From Acetatifactor sp. (GTDB lineage Bacteria > Bacillota > Clostridia > Lachnospirales > Lachnospiraceae): DNA of 13,042 bases. Every line of letters starts with the position of its first letter. Position 1 is the first letter of the stretch. Shown here piece by piece: positions 7,435-13,042 of the stretch. The notes under the pieces are model-generated. The model had not been told where the DNA came from. It saw only the letters and a list, made by a program, of their open reading frames with translations, and made no database searches. The stretch is taken from the NCBI GenBank assembly GCA_016293615.1, contig JAEDDX010000067.1:1-13042 (forward strand), given 5' to 3'. The position numbers were made by a program, and so were the translations under genes.

Positions 7435-7463
7435 AAAATAACACCTTGCCTTGGTATTGTCAA
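7435..7463 (-). promoter_or_regulatory. Sigma-A promoter of the hrcA-grpE-dnaK-dnaJ operon
   Basis: On the minus strand a perfect TTGACA (7458-7463) and TATTTT (7435-7440) are 17 bases apart. Transcription would start near 7428, just ahead of CIRCE, so bound HrcA would block initiation. Confidence 0.9.
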
Positions 7464-7539
7464 CCGATTTACCGCAAAATAAATATAAAATAAAAATAAA
7501 ATTCTCCCTTAAAATATCCCTTCTCGAAATTGTGTTGAA

Positions 7540-7568
7540 TTGTATTGCTGCAAAGTGTTCCTTATAAA
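7540..7568 (+). promoter_or_regulatory. Candidate plus-strand promoter facing the dyad array
   Basis: TTGTAT (7540-7545), a 17-base spacer and TATAAA (7563-7568) read rightward. A transcript starting near 7575 would cover all four 35-bp dyad elements and the following inverted repeat, and would not encode a convincing protein. The region is AT-rich, so a chance match is possible. Confidence 0.4.
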
Positions 7569-7653
7569 AATCGCATCCCTTTCAAGGACATAATGATACA
7601 TTTTGATACCCAAAAATTATTTGCTCATTGATAGTCCACTAAATAAAGGAGAT

Positions 7654-7892
7654 TGGGCATATACGAAAAAAGCAATCTTCCATGCCCAGGAATCGTGAAT
7701 GAATGCTATGAAAAATAGCGATTTTGGGCATATGAGAAATAATACAATCCACATGCCCAGAAAATTTGATGATTTTGGGTATTTTGAGACTATTATTTTC
7801 TATATGCCCAAAATCTACTGAAATTAAGCTCTTTTATGACATGAGAAGCAACCATTTTGGGCATAATAGGTCTGTTTTGGCGTATATGCCCA
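7654..7892. repeat. Array of four 35-bp dyad elements, TGGGCAT-N21-ATGCCCA
   Basis: Four elements occupy 7654-7688, 7725-7759, 7776-7810 and 7858-7892. Each is exactly 35 bp with 7-bp inverted ends separated by exactly 21 bp; the only end change is TGGGTAT at 7776. The interior is A-rich on one strand and weakly conserved. When elements 3 and 4 are reversed, all four begin TGGGCATATA or TGGGCATATG, so 1 and 2 point right and 3 and 4 point left. Spacers are 36, 16 and 47 bp. An orphan half-site ATACCCA sits at 7606-7612. They could be binding sites for an unknown protein or 21-nt-loop RNA hairpins. I recognise no family. Confidence 0.85.
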
Positions 7893-7906
7893 TTCGGCTC
7901 AGATAT

Positions 7907-7970
7907 AAACTGTTTGCCTGTCGATTGTTTCATAATACCTGATACATCAGGAACGACAGACACGCAGTTT
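7907..7970. repeat. Two-armed inverted repeat enclosing a 14-bp palindrome
   Basis: AAACTG (7907-7912) and CTGTCG (7918-7923) are mirrored by CGACAG (7954-7959) and CAGTTT (7965-7970), with 5-base gaps on both sides. The 17-position stem pairs at all but two or three positions. In its centre is CCTGAT-AC-ATCAGG (7938-7951). It lies 14 bp beyond the last 35-bp dyad and before the terminator of the DUF6465-like gene. An operator or a structured RNA are both possible. Confidence 0.65.
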
Positions 7971-8027
7971 CGTAAAAGGGAGACTCAATTCAGCCCCTTC
8001 CGGAAATTCGCAGGGATTTTTCACAAC

Positions 8028-8061
8028 AAAAAAGCACCCTCCTGTCAGATCAGGAGGATGC
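8028..8061 (-). terminator. Intrinsic terminator of the DUF6465-like gene
   Basis: The stem pairs 8034-8043 with 8052-8061 (GC-rich, 8-nt loop). The single C-A position of the plus strand becomes a G-U pair in minus-strand RNA. A run of six T follows (8028-8033) in the minus direction. It lies about 50 nt beyond the stop codon at 8111. Confidence 0.9.
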
Positions 8062-8110
8062 CGTCATTTGCTTTTTGTCACGCCGGTTCAGAATCAGAGC
8101 CGGTGCAAAA

Positions 8111-8590
8111 TCAGATATTGAAGCTTCCGGTGATTTCCTTGTTCATCACATAATATACAAGGCTCTCTTCGGGCTTTACATACAGCTCAACGCTCTTTAA
8201 ATCAGCGGGCTTCTGAAGGAGATCATACTCCCAAACATCCTTTGCGATCTTCACGAGATCTGCCTGGGAATAGGACTTGCCTGCGAACTGAACGGTCACA
8301 TCAGCCTGAACCTCTGCTGCCTTCTTCTCAGCCTTCTTTGCAGGTGCCTTCTTAGCCTCTGCCTTGGGTGCCTCTGCCTTGGGAGCTTCTGCCTTCTTAG
8401 CAGGTGCCTTCTTAGCTTCTGCCTTAGGTGCTTCTGCCTTTACTTCTTCAACCTTAACTTCTTCTGCCTTAACTTCAACTGCCTTCTTAACTTCTGCCTG
8501 AACCTCTGCTGCCTTAACTTCAACTGCCTTCTTAACTTCTGCCTGAACCTCTGCTGCCTTTTCAACTACTGCTTTCTTCTTAGCTGCCAT
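8111..8590 (-). CDS. DUF6465-family protein with Lys/Ala/Glu/Pro-rich repeat region
   Basis: I start the gene at ATG 8588-8590 (159 residues, MAAKKKAV), because AAGGAG at 8600-8605 is 9 bases upstream; an in-frame ATG further upstream lacks such a site. Residues 1-93 are low-complexity: an exact 15-residue unit KAAEVQAEVKKAVEV occurs at 11-25 and 26-40, and a KAEAPKAEAKKAPAK block at 51-65 and 71-85. Residues 94-159 form a small folded domain (VTVQFAGKSYSQADLV... LYVKPEESLVYYVMN) that matches DUF6465 as I know it, widespread in Lachnospiraceae. The basic repeat region recalls histone H1-like or ribosomal tails, so nucleic-acid binding is plausible, but function is unknown. It has its own promoter and terminator and appears monocistronic. 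Confidence 0.85.
   Translation of the reverse strand: MAAKKKAVVEKAAEVQAEVKKAVEVKAAEVQAEVKKAVEVKAEEVKVEEVKAEAPKAEAKKAPAKKAEAPKAEAPKAEAKKAPAKKAEKKAAEVQADVTVQFAGKSYSQADLVKIAKDVWEYDLLQKPADLKSVELYVKPEESLVYYVMNKEITGSFNI
8321..8560. repeat. In-frame 45-bp and 60-bp repeats in the DUF6465-like gene
   Basis: Two contiguous 45-bp copies (8471-8560) encode the 15-residue unit, and two 60-bp copies (about 8321-8440) encode the KAEAPKAEAKKAPAK blocks with their linkers. Near identity at DNA level suggests recent duplication and possible length variation. Confidence 0.85.
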
Positions 8591-8682
8591 GATAATCATC
8601 TCCTTGTTACTATGCACGATATCTTCACGACTCATGCATGAAATGTATAGTCATTGCTATGTTTTCCCCAATTCAAGAAATC

Positions 8683-8711
8683 ATATTAGTCCGTCAACGC
8701 GCAAAAGTCAA
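8683..8711 (-). promoter_or_regulatory. Sigma-A-type promoter of the DUF6465-like gene
   Basis: On the minus strand TTGACT (8706-8711) and TAATAT (8683-8688) are separated by 17 bases. Transcription would start near 8676, giving a leader of about 85 nt before ATG 8590. Confidence 0.75.
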
Positions 8712-8722
8712 CATTTTTCTTG

Positions 8723-8775
8723 AAAAAAAGGCCCTGCATCTTACAAAAAAGGCGTTTTTATGCTGCTTACAGCAT
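8723..8775 (-). terminator. Possible terminator after uppP
   Basis: A hairpin ATGCTG-CTTA-CAGCAT (8760-8775) overlaps the uppP stop codon. On the minus strand it is followed by a T6 run (8745-8750) and a T7 run (8723-8729). The hairpin is not directly adjacent to either run, so this is weaker than the other terminators. Confidence 0.35.
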
Positions 8776-9675
8776 CAGGAATACCAGAAGAACGATGATG
8801 CCGAGGGCGATCCGATACCAGCCAAACGCCTGGAAATCATGCTTTTTGATGTAGCCCATCAGCATTCTGACCACGAATAAGGATACGATAAAGGATACCA
8901 CCGTACCTACCAAAAGCACGGTCAGCTCCAGTCCGGTGAACGCAAAGCCGAACTTCAAAACCTTTAAGAGGCTTGCGCCGAACATGACCGGGATGCCCAG
9001 GAAAAAGGTAAACTCTGCCGCCGCTTTTCGGGAAACGCCGATCAGGATCGCACCCAGAATCGTCGCTCCGGAGCGGGAGGTTCCGGGAAGGGCTGCCGCC
9101 ACGAGCTGACAGACGCCGATGATCAGCGCCGCCTGAAAGGTGATGGAGGACACGCTCTTCATCACGGGGACGCGGCCCTTGTTTCTTCTCTCAATGAGAA
9201 TAAAGAGGATGCCGACCAGCACGAGCATCACCGCAACCACGATGACCTTGACCGTCATACCCGACTCATTGACAGGTTTGGAGAACAGCTCCTCCACCTT
9301 GTCGTCAAAGAGCAGTCCGTACACGACCGCGGGGATACATGCCACCACGATCTTGAGCCACATGACAAAGGCGTCCATGCTCATTGCCACCTTGCCGACG
9401 GAAGGGTCATGGGCAGATTTTCTGATGCCCCCCTTCGTCATTTCCATGTTGTCCTTTTTGTAAAAGGGCCAGATTTTGTACCAGAACAATATCACGACCG
9501 CCATGATGGCACCCAGCTGGATGACCACATCAAACATCTCAAAAAAGTTCTCACTGGTTCCTTTGAAGGGAATCAGCTGCTCCACCAGAATCAGATGACC
9601 GGTGCTGCTGATGGGAAGCCACTCCGTGATACCTTCCACAATACCGTAAACAATTGCTTTTAATATCTCCAGCAT
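8767..9675 (-). CDS. uppP: Undecaprenyl-diphosphatase (BacA/UppP)
   Basis: This 302-residue integral membrane enzyme removes a phosphate from undecaprenyl diphosphate, recycling the lipid carrier for peptidoglycan and other cell-wall polymers; family members confer bacitracin tolerance. The first signature EGITEWLPISSTGHLIL is at 14-30 and the second, PGTSRSGAT, at 197-205. Both hold the conserved catalytic Glu/Ser/Arg residues. At least seven hydrophobic segments are visible, and the protein ends in a hydrophobic helix. Length is normal, though the middle loop (about 70-100) is longer and more charged than in many homologues. It starts at ATG 9673-9675; the AAGGA upstream is unusually distant. 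It follows the aminotransferase by 43 nt and probably shares its transcript. Confidence 0.96.
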   Translation of the reverse strand: MLEILKAIVYGIVEGITEWLPISSTGHLILVEQLIPFKGTSENFFEMFDVVIQLGAIMAVVILFWYKIWPFYKKDNMEMTKGGIRKSAHDPSVGKVAMSMDAFVMWLKIVVACIPAVVYGLLFDDKVEELFSKPVNESGMTVKVIVVAVMLVLVGILFILIERRNKGRVPVMKSVSSITFQAALIIGVCQLVAAALPGTSRSGATILGAILIGVSRKAAAEFTFFLGIPVMFGASLLKVLKFGFAFTGLELTVLLVGTVVSFIVSLFVVRMLMGYIKKHDFQAFGWYRIALGIIVLLVFLML

Positions 9676-9718
9676 TTCTGGCTACCGTTTCCTTTCTGCG
9701 GTTCTTCTGCCGCGCTCA

Positions 9719-10918
9719 TTATTTTGCCTCGATACCATACTCTTCCTTCACAAATCTGCGCAGTGCAACAAGAGATCTTTCCACTTTTTCGGTATCCACA
9801 CAGTAAGCCATTCTGAAGTAGCCGGGCGCGCCGAAGGTATCTCCCGGAACCAGAACCAGATCGTACTTCAATGCCTTCTGACAGAAAATCTTAGCATCCT
9901 CCTCCAGCGCCTTGGGGAAGATATAGAAGGTTCCGCCCGGCTTCACTACCGTAAATCCAAGCTTTGTCAGTTCGTCGTAGAGCAGGTTCATGTTGGTCTC
10001 GTATACGCTTAAGTCGGATGTCTGATCCAGAACCTCTGCCACCGCCAGCTGGATGATGGAAGGGGGACAATTATGTCCGATGCCGCGGGAGATCTGTACA
10101 CACATCATGATCATCTCCTCCGCATACTTACAGTTGGGGTTGATTGCCACATATCCGATTCTCTCACCGGGCAAGGAGAGCGACTTGGAGAAAGAGTAGC
10201 ACATGATGGAATTGTCATAGAAGCTTGACACACAGGGTGCCTCCACGCCCTCGAATACGATCTCTCTGTAGGGCTCATCGGAAATCAGGAAGATATCATG
10301 ACCGTATTCTTCGGATTTCTTCTTCAATAAGGAAGCCAGCTTCTCGAGGGTGGCTTTGGAATACACCACGCCGGAGGGATTGTTGGGCGTATTGATCATA
10401 ACCGCCATCACCTTCTCGGTCAGCATTTCCTCAAACTTCTCAAAATTGATCTGGAACGCTGAAAAATCTGCGGGAACCACCTTCAGGACAGCACCGGTCA
10501 GATCGACATAAGGATGATACTCCGGAAAAAAGGGAGCAAAGGTCAGGATCTCATCCCCGGGCTCCGTCACCAGACGGAACGCATGCGCCAGGGCGCCTGC
10601 CGCACCGGACGCCATGAAAATATGCTCCTTGCGGTAAGGCAGCCCGAATCTCTTCTCAAGGGAGGCAGCTACCGCCTCGCGGACGGAGGTAATGCCGGGA
10701 TTGGGGCTGTAGCCGTGCAGTTCCTGGGAACTTTTGGTCTGCAGCATCTCGATCATCTTGTCGGTAAACTCCTTCGGAACCGGAACGGAAGGGTTGCCAA
10801 GACTGTAATCAAACACATTCTCATAACCGATTTCCTTTCCCCTCGCGGTCGCAAACTCGGAAAGCTGTCTGATGACGGACTTTCCGGACAACATATCTCT
10901 ATACTTCTGAACTAACAT
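9719..10918 (-). CDS. PLP-dependent aminotransferase, class I/II
   Basis: This 399-residue fold-type I aminotransferase uses pyridoxal phosphate to move an amino group between an amino acid and a 2-oxo acid. Visible landmarks are the PLP-facing NTPNNPSG (176-183), Asp214 in SDEPYRE, the Schiff-base Lys245 in SFSKSLSLPGERIG, and the substrate-carboxylate Arg369 in YFRMAYC. All catalytic positions are present and the length is typical. Aspartate/aromatic-type activity is most likely; the exact substrate cannot be read from sequence. ATG at 10916-10918 has GGAAGGTG just upstream. It is the first gene of a pair with uppP, with a promoter at 10976-11004. Confidence 0.93.
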   Translation of the reverse strand: MLVQKYRDMLSGKSVIRQLSEFATARGKEIGYENVFDYSLGNPSVPVPKEFTDKMIEMLQTKSSQELHGYSPNPGITSVREAVAASLEKRFGLPYRKEHIFMASGAAGALAHAFRLVTEPGDEILTFAPFFPEYHPYVDLTGAVLKVVPADFSAFQINFEKFEEMLTEKVMAVMINTPNNPSGVVYSKATLEKLASLLKKKSEEYGHDIFLISDEPYREIVFEGVEAPCVSSFYDNSIMCYSFSKSLSLPGERIGYVAINPNCKYAEEMIMMCVQISRGIGHNCPPSIIQLAVAEVLDQTSDLSVYETNMNLLYDELTKLGFTVVKPGGTFYIFPKALEEDAKIFCQKALKYDLVLVPGDTFGAPGYFRMAYCVDTEKVERSLVALRRFVKEEYGIEAK

Positions 10919-10975
10919 ATTATCACCTTCCTGTGTTTATTCCGTTACGCTCTTAAAAAGCGCACTATTTGCTCT

Positions 10976-11004
10976 ATTGTAAACCGATACCGCAAAAAAC
11001 GCAA
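10976..11004 (-). promoter_or_regulatory. Promoter of the aminotransferase-uppP transcript
   Basis: On the minus strand TTGCGT (10999-11004) and TACAAT (10976-10981) are separated by 17 bases. The predicted start near 10969 leaves about 50 nt before ATG 10918. The region is divergent from the small membrane protein gene on the plus strand. Confidence 0.6.
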
Positions 11005-11115
11005 CCCAATCCCTGCCTTGAGTTTCCGCAGCAGTTGTATTTTCCGCAGGAATATGAGAAAATGGGGAATATGATTGCTGATTTCATGATAAAATCAGAA
11101 AGTGAGGAACGATAT

Positions 11116-11451
11116 ATGTATAGTATAATCGTATCATTTGTGCTGTGTGCGGTGTCAGTTGCGATAATGGTCTTGGTCTATCGCACGATTAAGGGGATGC
11201 CTGCCGATGAAATGGGCGGCCCGCGTGCAAGAGCAGTCGGCATAGTTGGCATTGTTTCATCACTATCTGCAATAGGGTTCTTTTTTCAGTTTGTCTGCGC
11301 AGTCAGAGGGGAAACGATAATTGAATTCCTGAACAGGCGTCCGAACCGTTATGGTGCGCCGCTTCCGGTGCCGCTTTGGGCGTATTATTTATTTGAAATC
11401 GGAATTGTGACAGTGCTTACCATTGTGCTGCTTAAAAACATTCGGAAATAG
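11116..11451 (+). CDS. Small membrane protein, unknown function
   Basis: I start this gene at ATG 11116 (111 residues), since GAGGA lies about 8 bases upstream and the first membrane segment begins right there. An open frame extends back to 10969, but those 49 codons are hydrophilic, lack a ribosome-binding site and overlap the divergent promoter. Three hydrophobic segments are visible: about 2-21 (SIIVSFVLCAVSVAIMVLVY), 40-63 (VGIVGIVSSLSAIGFFF...) and 82-107 (VPLWAYYLFEIGIVTV...), with a basic/Pro-rich loop NRRPNRYGAPLPVP between the second and third. I do not recognise the family. It is the only intact gene on the plus strand here, and no plus-strand promoter is convincing. Confidence 0.65.
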   Translation: MYSIIVSFVLCAVSVAIMVLVYRTIKGMPADEMGGPRARAVGIVGIVSSLSAIGFFFQFVCAVRGETIIEFLNRRPNRYGAPLPVPLWAYYLFEIGIVTVLTIVLLKNIRK

Positions 11452-11456
11452 TCTTT

Positions 11457-11493
11457 TCCGATACTAAGGGCGTCATTGCTGCTATGTATCGGA
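11457..11493 (+). other. Hairpin downstream of the membrane-protein gene
   Basis: TCCGATAC (11457-11464) and GTATCGGA (11486-11493) form a perfect 8-bp stem with a 21-nt loop, starting six bases after the gene's stop codon. There is no T-run, so termination is uncertain. Confidence 0.4.
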
Positions 11494-11781
11494 TGATAAT
11501 GCGGTATACTCTGTGAAACCTATGAGAATGATGTAATCTATCAAAATATACACTTCGTATTAGCGGCATCCAAAAAAACGAGTGGTTAAAAAATCTCCTT
11601 TATTTCATGACTTTGAACGGGTGTTATACTATAGTTGAATGACCCGCCAAATCGAAAATGGTGTAAACGAAGGGGCAGTTCACTGCAATGTCAAAACTGC
11701 TTTTTCGTTTACACCATCTTCGATTGTAACCTAAAGGATTTGTAAAATGATTAAGTGCGTTATAAACAACCAGTGATGCTA
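11494..11781. other. Non-coding AT-rich spacer with leader-peptide-like frame
   Basis: Apart from the long hairpin at 11650-11725, this stretch holds no convincing gene. A 9-codon plus-strand frame at 11747-11776 (MIKCVINNQ) has AAAGGA 8 bases upstream, but nothing follows it on that strand. TATACTATAG at 11625-11634 resembles a -10 box but has no matching -35. Confidence 0.4.
11650..11725 (+). repeat. Long 31-bp-arm inverted repeat (hairpin or miniature element)
   Basis: Arms 11650-11680 and 11695-11725 flank a 14-nt loop. In plus-strand RNA 30 of 31 positions pair, three of them G-U, with one A-C mismatch at 11657/11718. The core ATGGTGTAAACGAA is mirrored by TTCGTTTACACCAT. No T-run follows either side and I see no flanking target duplication. 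It lies 56 nt from the end of the metallopeptidase gene. Confidence 0.75.
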
Positions 11782-12651
11782 TTATCTTCTTGTTATCTTC
11801 TCTACCAATTCCAATAGTTTTTTATTGATGTCATCGTTGATTTTAAAACCAGATAAAAATAAATTTTCATCACAATTATCTGCGTTTGCAAGTGAGGCAA
11901 GCCATTTCAAGTAGGAATCAGTATCTTCTTCATATAAATTTTTTATCAAATAATAATCAAATAAAACTACTACGTCCTCAGATATATCATGTGTTCCGTC
12001 ATCCATTCTGATATTTTCGCCAAGCAATTTATCTGTGAATTGATGTGTATACTCATGCAATATTTGATAGAAGATATTTTTATATTCACTTTCATCAAAA
12101 GCAAATGGAACAACTGCATTAAATGAAGATTCTCCTCCATATCCTCTACCATTGTTTGTCAAGCTATAAGACATACCTACCACAGCAAATTTATTAAAAT
12201 AAGAGAATAATGTCTCATATTTGCTCATTTCATTTTTTATCCACGATTCAAATGCTTTTCTACATATAGAGGTTGTGGCATATAGTTCGTTCCAGTAGCC
12301 TTCATAAAATTCAAATTCACTTTTTAAAAGTTGAATTAGTGGAAATATAAATTCTTTCTTATCTGTTTCTGTGAAGCCATAATAGTTTTCGATTGCACCT
12401 ATTAAATCTTGAACAGAAGAACACATAAACGGTAGAAAATTAATTACTCCTAATCTTTCAAAGTTTTCGTTATAGTAATTTGATAAAGGCGATACTGCTT
12501 CTGTAATACTATCATATCTACCATTTTTTATTTTATTAACATTATCAATGTATGTTTCAGAATACAAATTTGAGTCATTTTCCACTTTCATGTGTGCTAA
12601 GATATGATACATTAAATCCTGAACCACTGAATATTTAAATTCTATTATCAC
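11782..12651 (-). CDS. HExxH metallopeptidase-like protein
   Basis: I start at GTG 12649-12651 (289 residues), because GGAGGG at 12659-12664 is 7 bases upstream; the open frame continues further back without a better site. The zinc motif HEYTH is at residues 199-203, in the helix ILHEYTHQFTDKLL. Glu225 in ISEDVVVLFDYYLI, 22 residues later in a second predicted helix, is a good third ligand, the gluzincin arrangement. No signal peptide or membrane helix is seen, so it is probably cytosolic. I cannot name the family or substrate. The gene is AT-rich compared with the core genes and lies in a block with an unknown small gene and a group II intron end, suggesting acquired DNA. Confidence 0.7.
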   Translation of the reverse strand: MIIEFKYSVVQDLMYHILAHMKVENDSNLYSETYIDNVNKIKNGRYDSITEAVSPLSNYYNENFERLGVINFLPFMCSSVQDLIGAIENYYGFTETDKKEFIFPLIQLLKSEFEFYEGYWNELYATTSICRKAFESWIKNEMSKYETLFSYFNKFAVVGMSYSLTNNGRGYGGESSFNAVVPFAFDESEYKNIFYQILHEYTHQFTDKLLGENIRMDDGTHDISEDVVVLFDYYLIKNLYEEDTDSYLKWLASLANADNCDENLFLSGFKINDDINKKLLELVEKITRR

Positions 12652-12658
12652 TTTTATT

Positions 12659-12664
12659 CCCTCC
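12659..12664 (-). promoter_or_regulatory. Ribosome-binding site that fixes the metallopeptidase start
   Basis: GGAGGG on the minus strand, 7 bases before GTG 12649-12651. An ATG overlapping it (12663-12665) is too close to be used. Confidence 0.7.
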
Positions 12665-12680
12665 ATCAAATTCATGCGTG

Positions 12681-12707
12681 CTTTCAATCTCACCGGAAGA
12701 CTGAAAG
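12681..12707 (-). other. Hairpin between the small gene and the metallopeptidase gene
   Basis: Arms 12681-12690 and 12698-12707 form a 10-bp stem with a 7-nt loop. The one imperfect position is G-U in minus-strand RNA and A-C on the plus strand, so it folds best in the transcribed direction. No T-run follows; it may modulate expression between the two genes. Confidence 0.5.
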
Positions 12708-12713
12708 TTGTCT

Positions 12714-12974
12714 CTACTTCGTTATTTGCTTTTTAATACATTCTACATTACCATCATTAACCCTCATAGTGAAGCCTAGACCAAAGAAAGTAACAAAATA
12801 GAAACTATCATCCGACAATATGGACAAACCTACACAAGTATCTGTATATCCTATAGTATCTTTCATATTCCATATACCATCGATAAATAAATTATTATCT
12901 TTTAATTTACTTGCATTGCTTTCAGTATTATCAAAATCCCAAATCAATTTCTTGCCATTTATAAGATATTCCAT
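12714..12974 (-). CDS. Small protein of unknown function, possibly immunity-type
   Basis: This 86-residue protein starts at ATG 12972-12974 with GAGGAAA (12980-12986) just upstream. It is predicted to be mostly beta, with a central DSFYFVTFFGLGFTMRV strand pattern, and contains no signal peptide or membrane helix. The overall look (short, acidic-neutral, GIWNMKDTIG, ending CIKKQITK) resembles small orphan proteins found beside polymorphic toxins in Firmicutes, but I cannot assign a named immunity family. A group II intron ends 17 bases before its start codon, so its natural upstream partner may lie beyond the intron, outside the window. The next gene downstream, after 62 nt, is the metallopeptidase-like gene, possibly co-transcribed. 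Confidence 0.65.
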   Translation of the reverse strand: MEYLINGKKLIWDFDNTESNASKLKDNNLFIDGIWNMKDTIGYTDTCVGLSILSDDSFYFVTFFGLGFTMRVNDGNVECIKKQITK

Positions 12975-12991
12975 TTCAATTTCCTCAGCCA

Positions 12992-13042
12992 GTCGAGTAG
13001 ACTAGTGCCTCTCGACACTAGCCCCTCACAAAACCGTACGTG
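12992..13042 (-). mobile_element. Group II intron 3' end (domain V 3' strand, domain VI, splice site)
   Basis: Read on the minus strand from the right edge, CACGTACGGTT followed by TTGTGAGGGG matches the 3' strand of domain V and its junction. Domain VI follows: GAG/CTC base, GGG pairing with TCT around a single unpaired A (complement of 12998), CTAGTG/CACTAG upper stem and an 8-nt loop. The bulged A is the branch point. Counting it as the first base, the intron ends 7 nt later in ...GAC at 12992, the expected AY end. The rest of the intron, including any reverse transcriptase, lies outside the window. Confidence 0.85.

Noticed and set aside
7654..7892. CRISPR array
   Set aside because: Element interiors are not conserved, spacers vary (36, 16, 47 bp), orientation flips halfway, and no cas gene is present.
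7654..7892. Type III toxin-antitoxin RNA repeats (ToxI-like)
   Set aside because: Those repeats are contiguous, near identical and in one direction ahead of a toxin gene. These are spaced, divergent and inverted, and no toxin gene follows.
7857..8153. 98-codon plus-strand frame
   Set aside because: It crosses the last dyad element, the nested inverted repeat and the terminator of the opposite gene; there is no ribosome-binding site and the composition is not protein-like.
10969..11115. N-terminal 49-codon extension of the small membrane protein
   Set aside because: It overlaps the divergent promoter, lacks a ribosome-binding site, and the site before 11116 places the start directly ahead of the first membrane helix.

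Overview
The window looks like chromosome of a Gram-positive anaerobic Firmicute, most likely a Lachnospiraceae-type Clostridium relative. This rests on recognised families, not a search: the hrcA-grpE-dnaK-dnaJ order under a perfect CIRCE operator, a DnaK of Gram-positive length, a DUF6465-type Lys/Ala/Glu-rich protein, and a DUF6273-type surface protein. Nearly all genes lie on the minus strand.

Layout, left to right. (1) 1-1036, minus: the N-terminal part of a secreted surface protein with a signal peptide and a Trp-rich WLRS domain; it runs off the left edge and has its own sigma-A-type promoter. (2) 1213-1965: genomic debris. It holds the 3' end of an IS66-family transposase, then a GNAT acetyltransferase gene broken by an internal deletion and frame change. 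(3) 2053-7463: the class I heat-shock operon, read right to left as promoter, CIRCE, hrcA, grpE, dnaK, dnaJ, terminator. HrcA represses at CIRCE, and DnaK/DnaJ/GrpE form the ATP-driven folding machine. (4) 7464-8110: a non-coding spacer of about 650 bases. It contains four 35-bp dyad elements of constant geometry, TGGGCAT-N21-ATGCCCA (one T for C change), two in each orientation, followed by a two-armed inverted repeat. No family I know explains these, and they are the most unusual signal here. (5) 8111-11004, minus: the DUF6465-like protein with its own promoter and terminator, then an aminotransferase-uppP pair behind a promoter at 10976-11004. (6) 11116-11451, plus: a small three-helix membrane protein, the only intact plus-strand gene. 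(7) 11452-13042: an AT-rich accessory stretch with a 31-bp-arm hairpin, an HExxH metallopeptidase-like gene, a small unknown (possibly immunity-type) gene, and at the right edge the 3' end of a group II intron (domain V 3' strand, domain VI with a bulged A, and the splice site).

The core (2.1-11 kb) reads as ordinary housekeeping sequence. The two flanks carry mobile-element traces (IS66 remnant at left, group II intron at right), so the heat-shock/cell-wall block appears to sit between rearranged accessory DNA. All assignments come from reading the sequence; no database search was possible.
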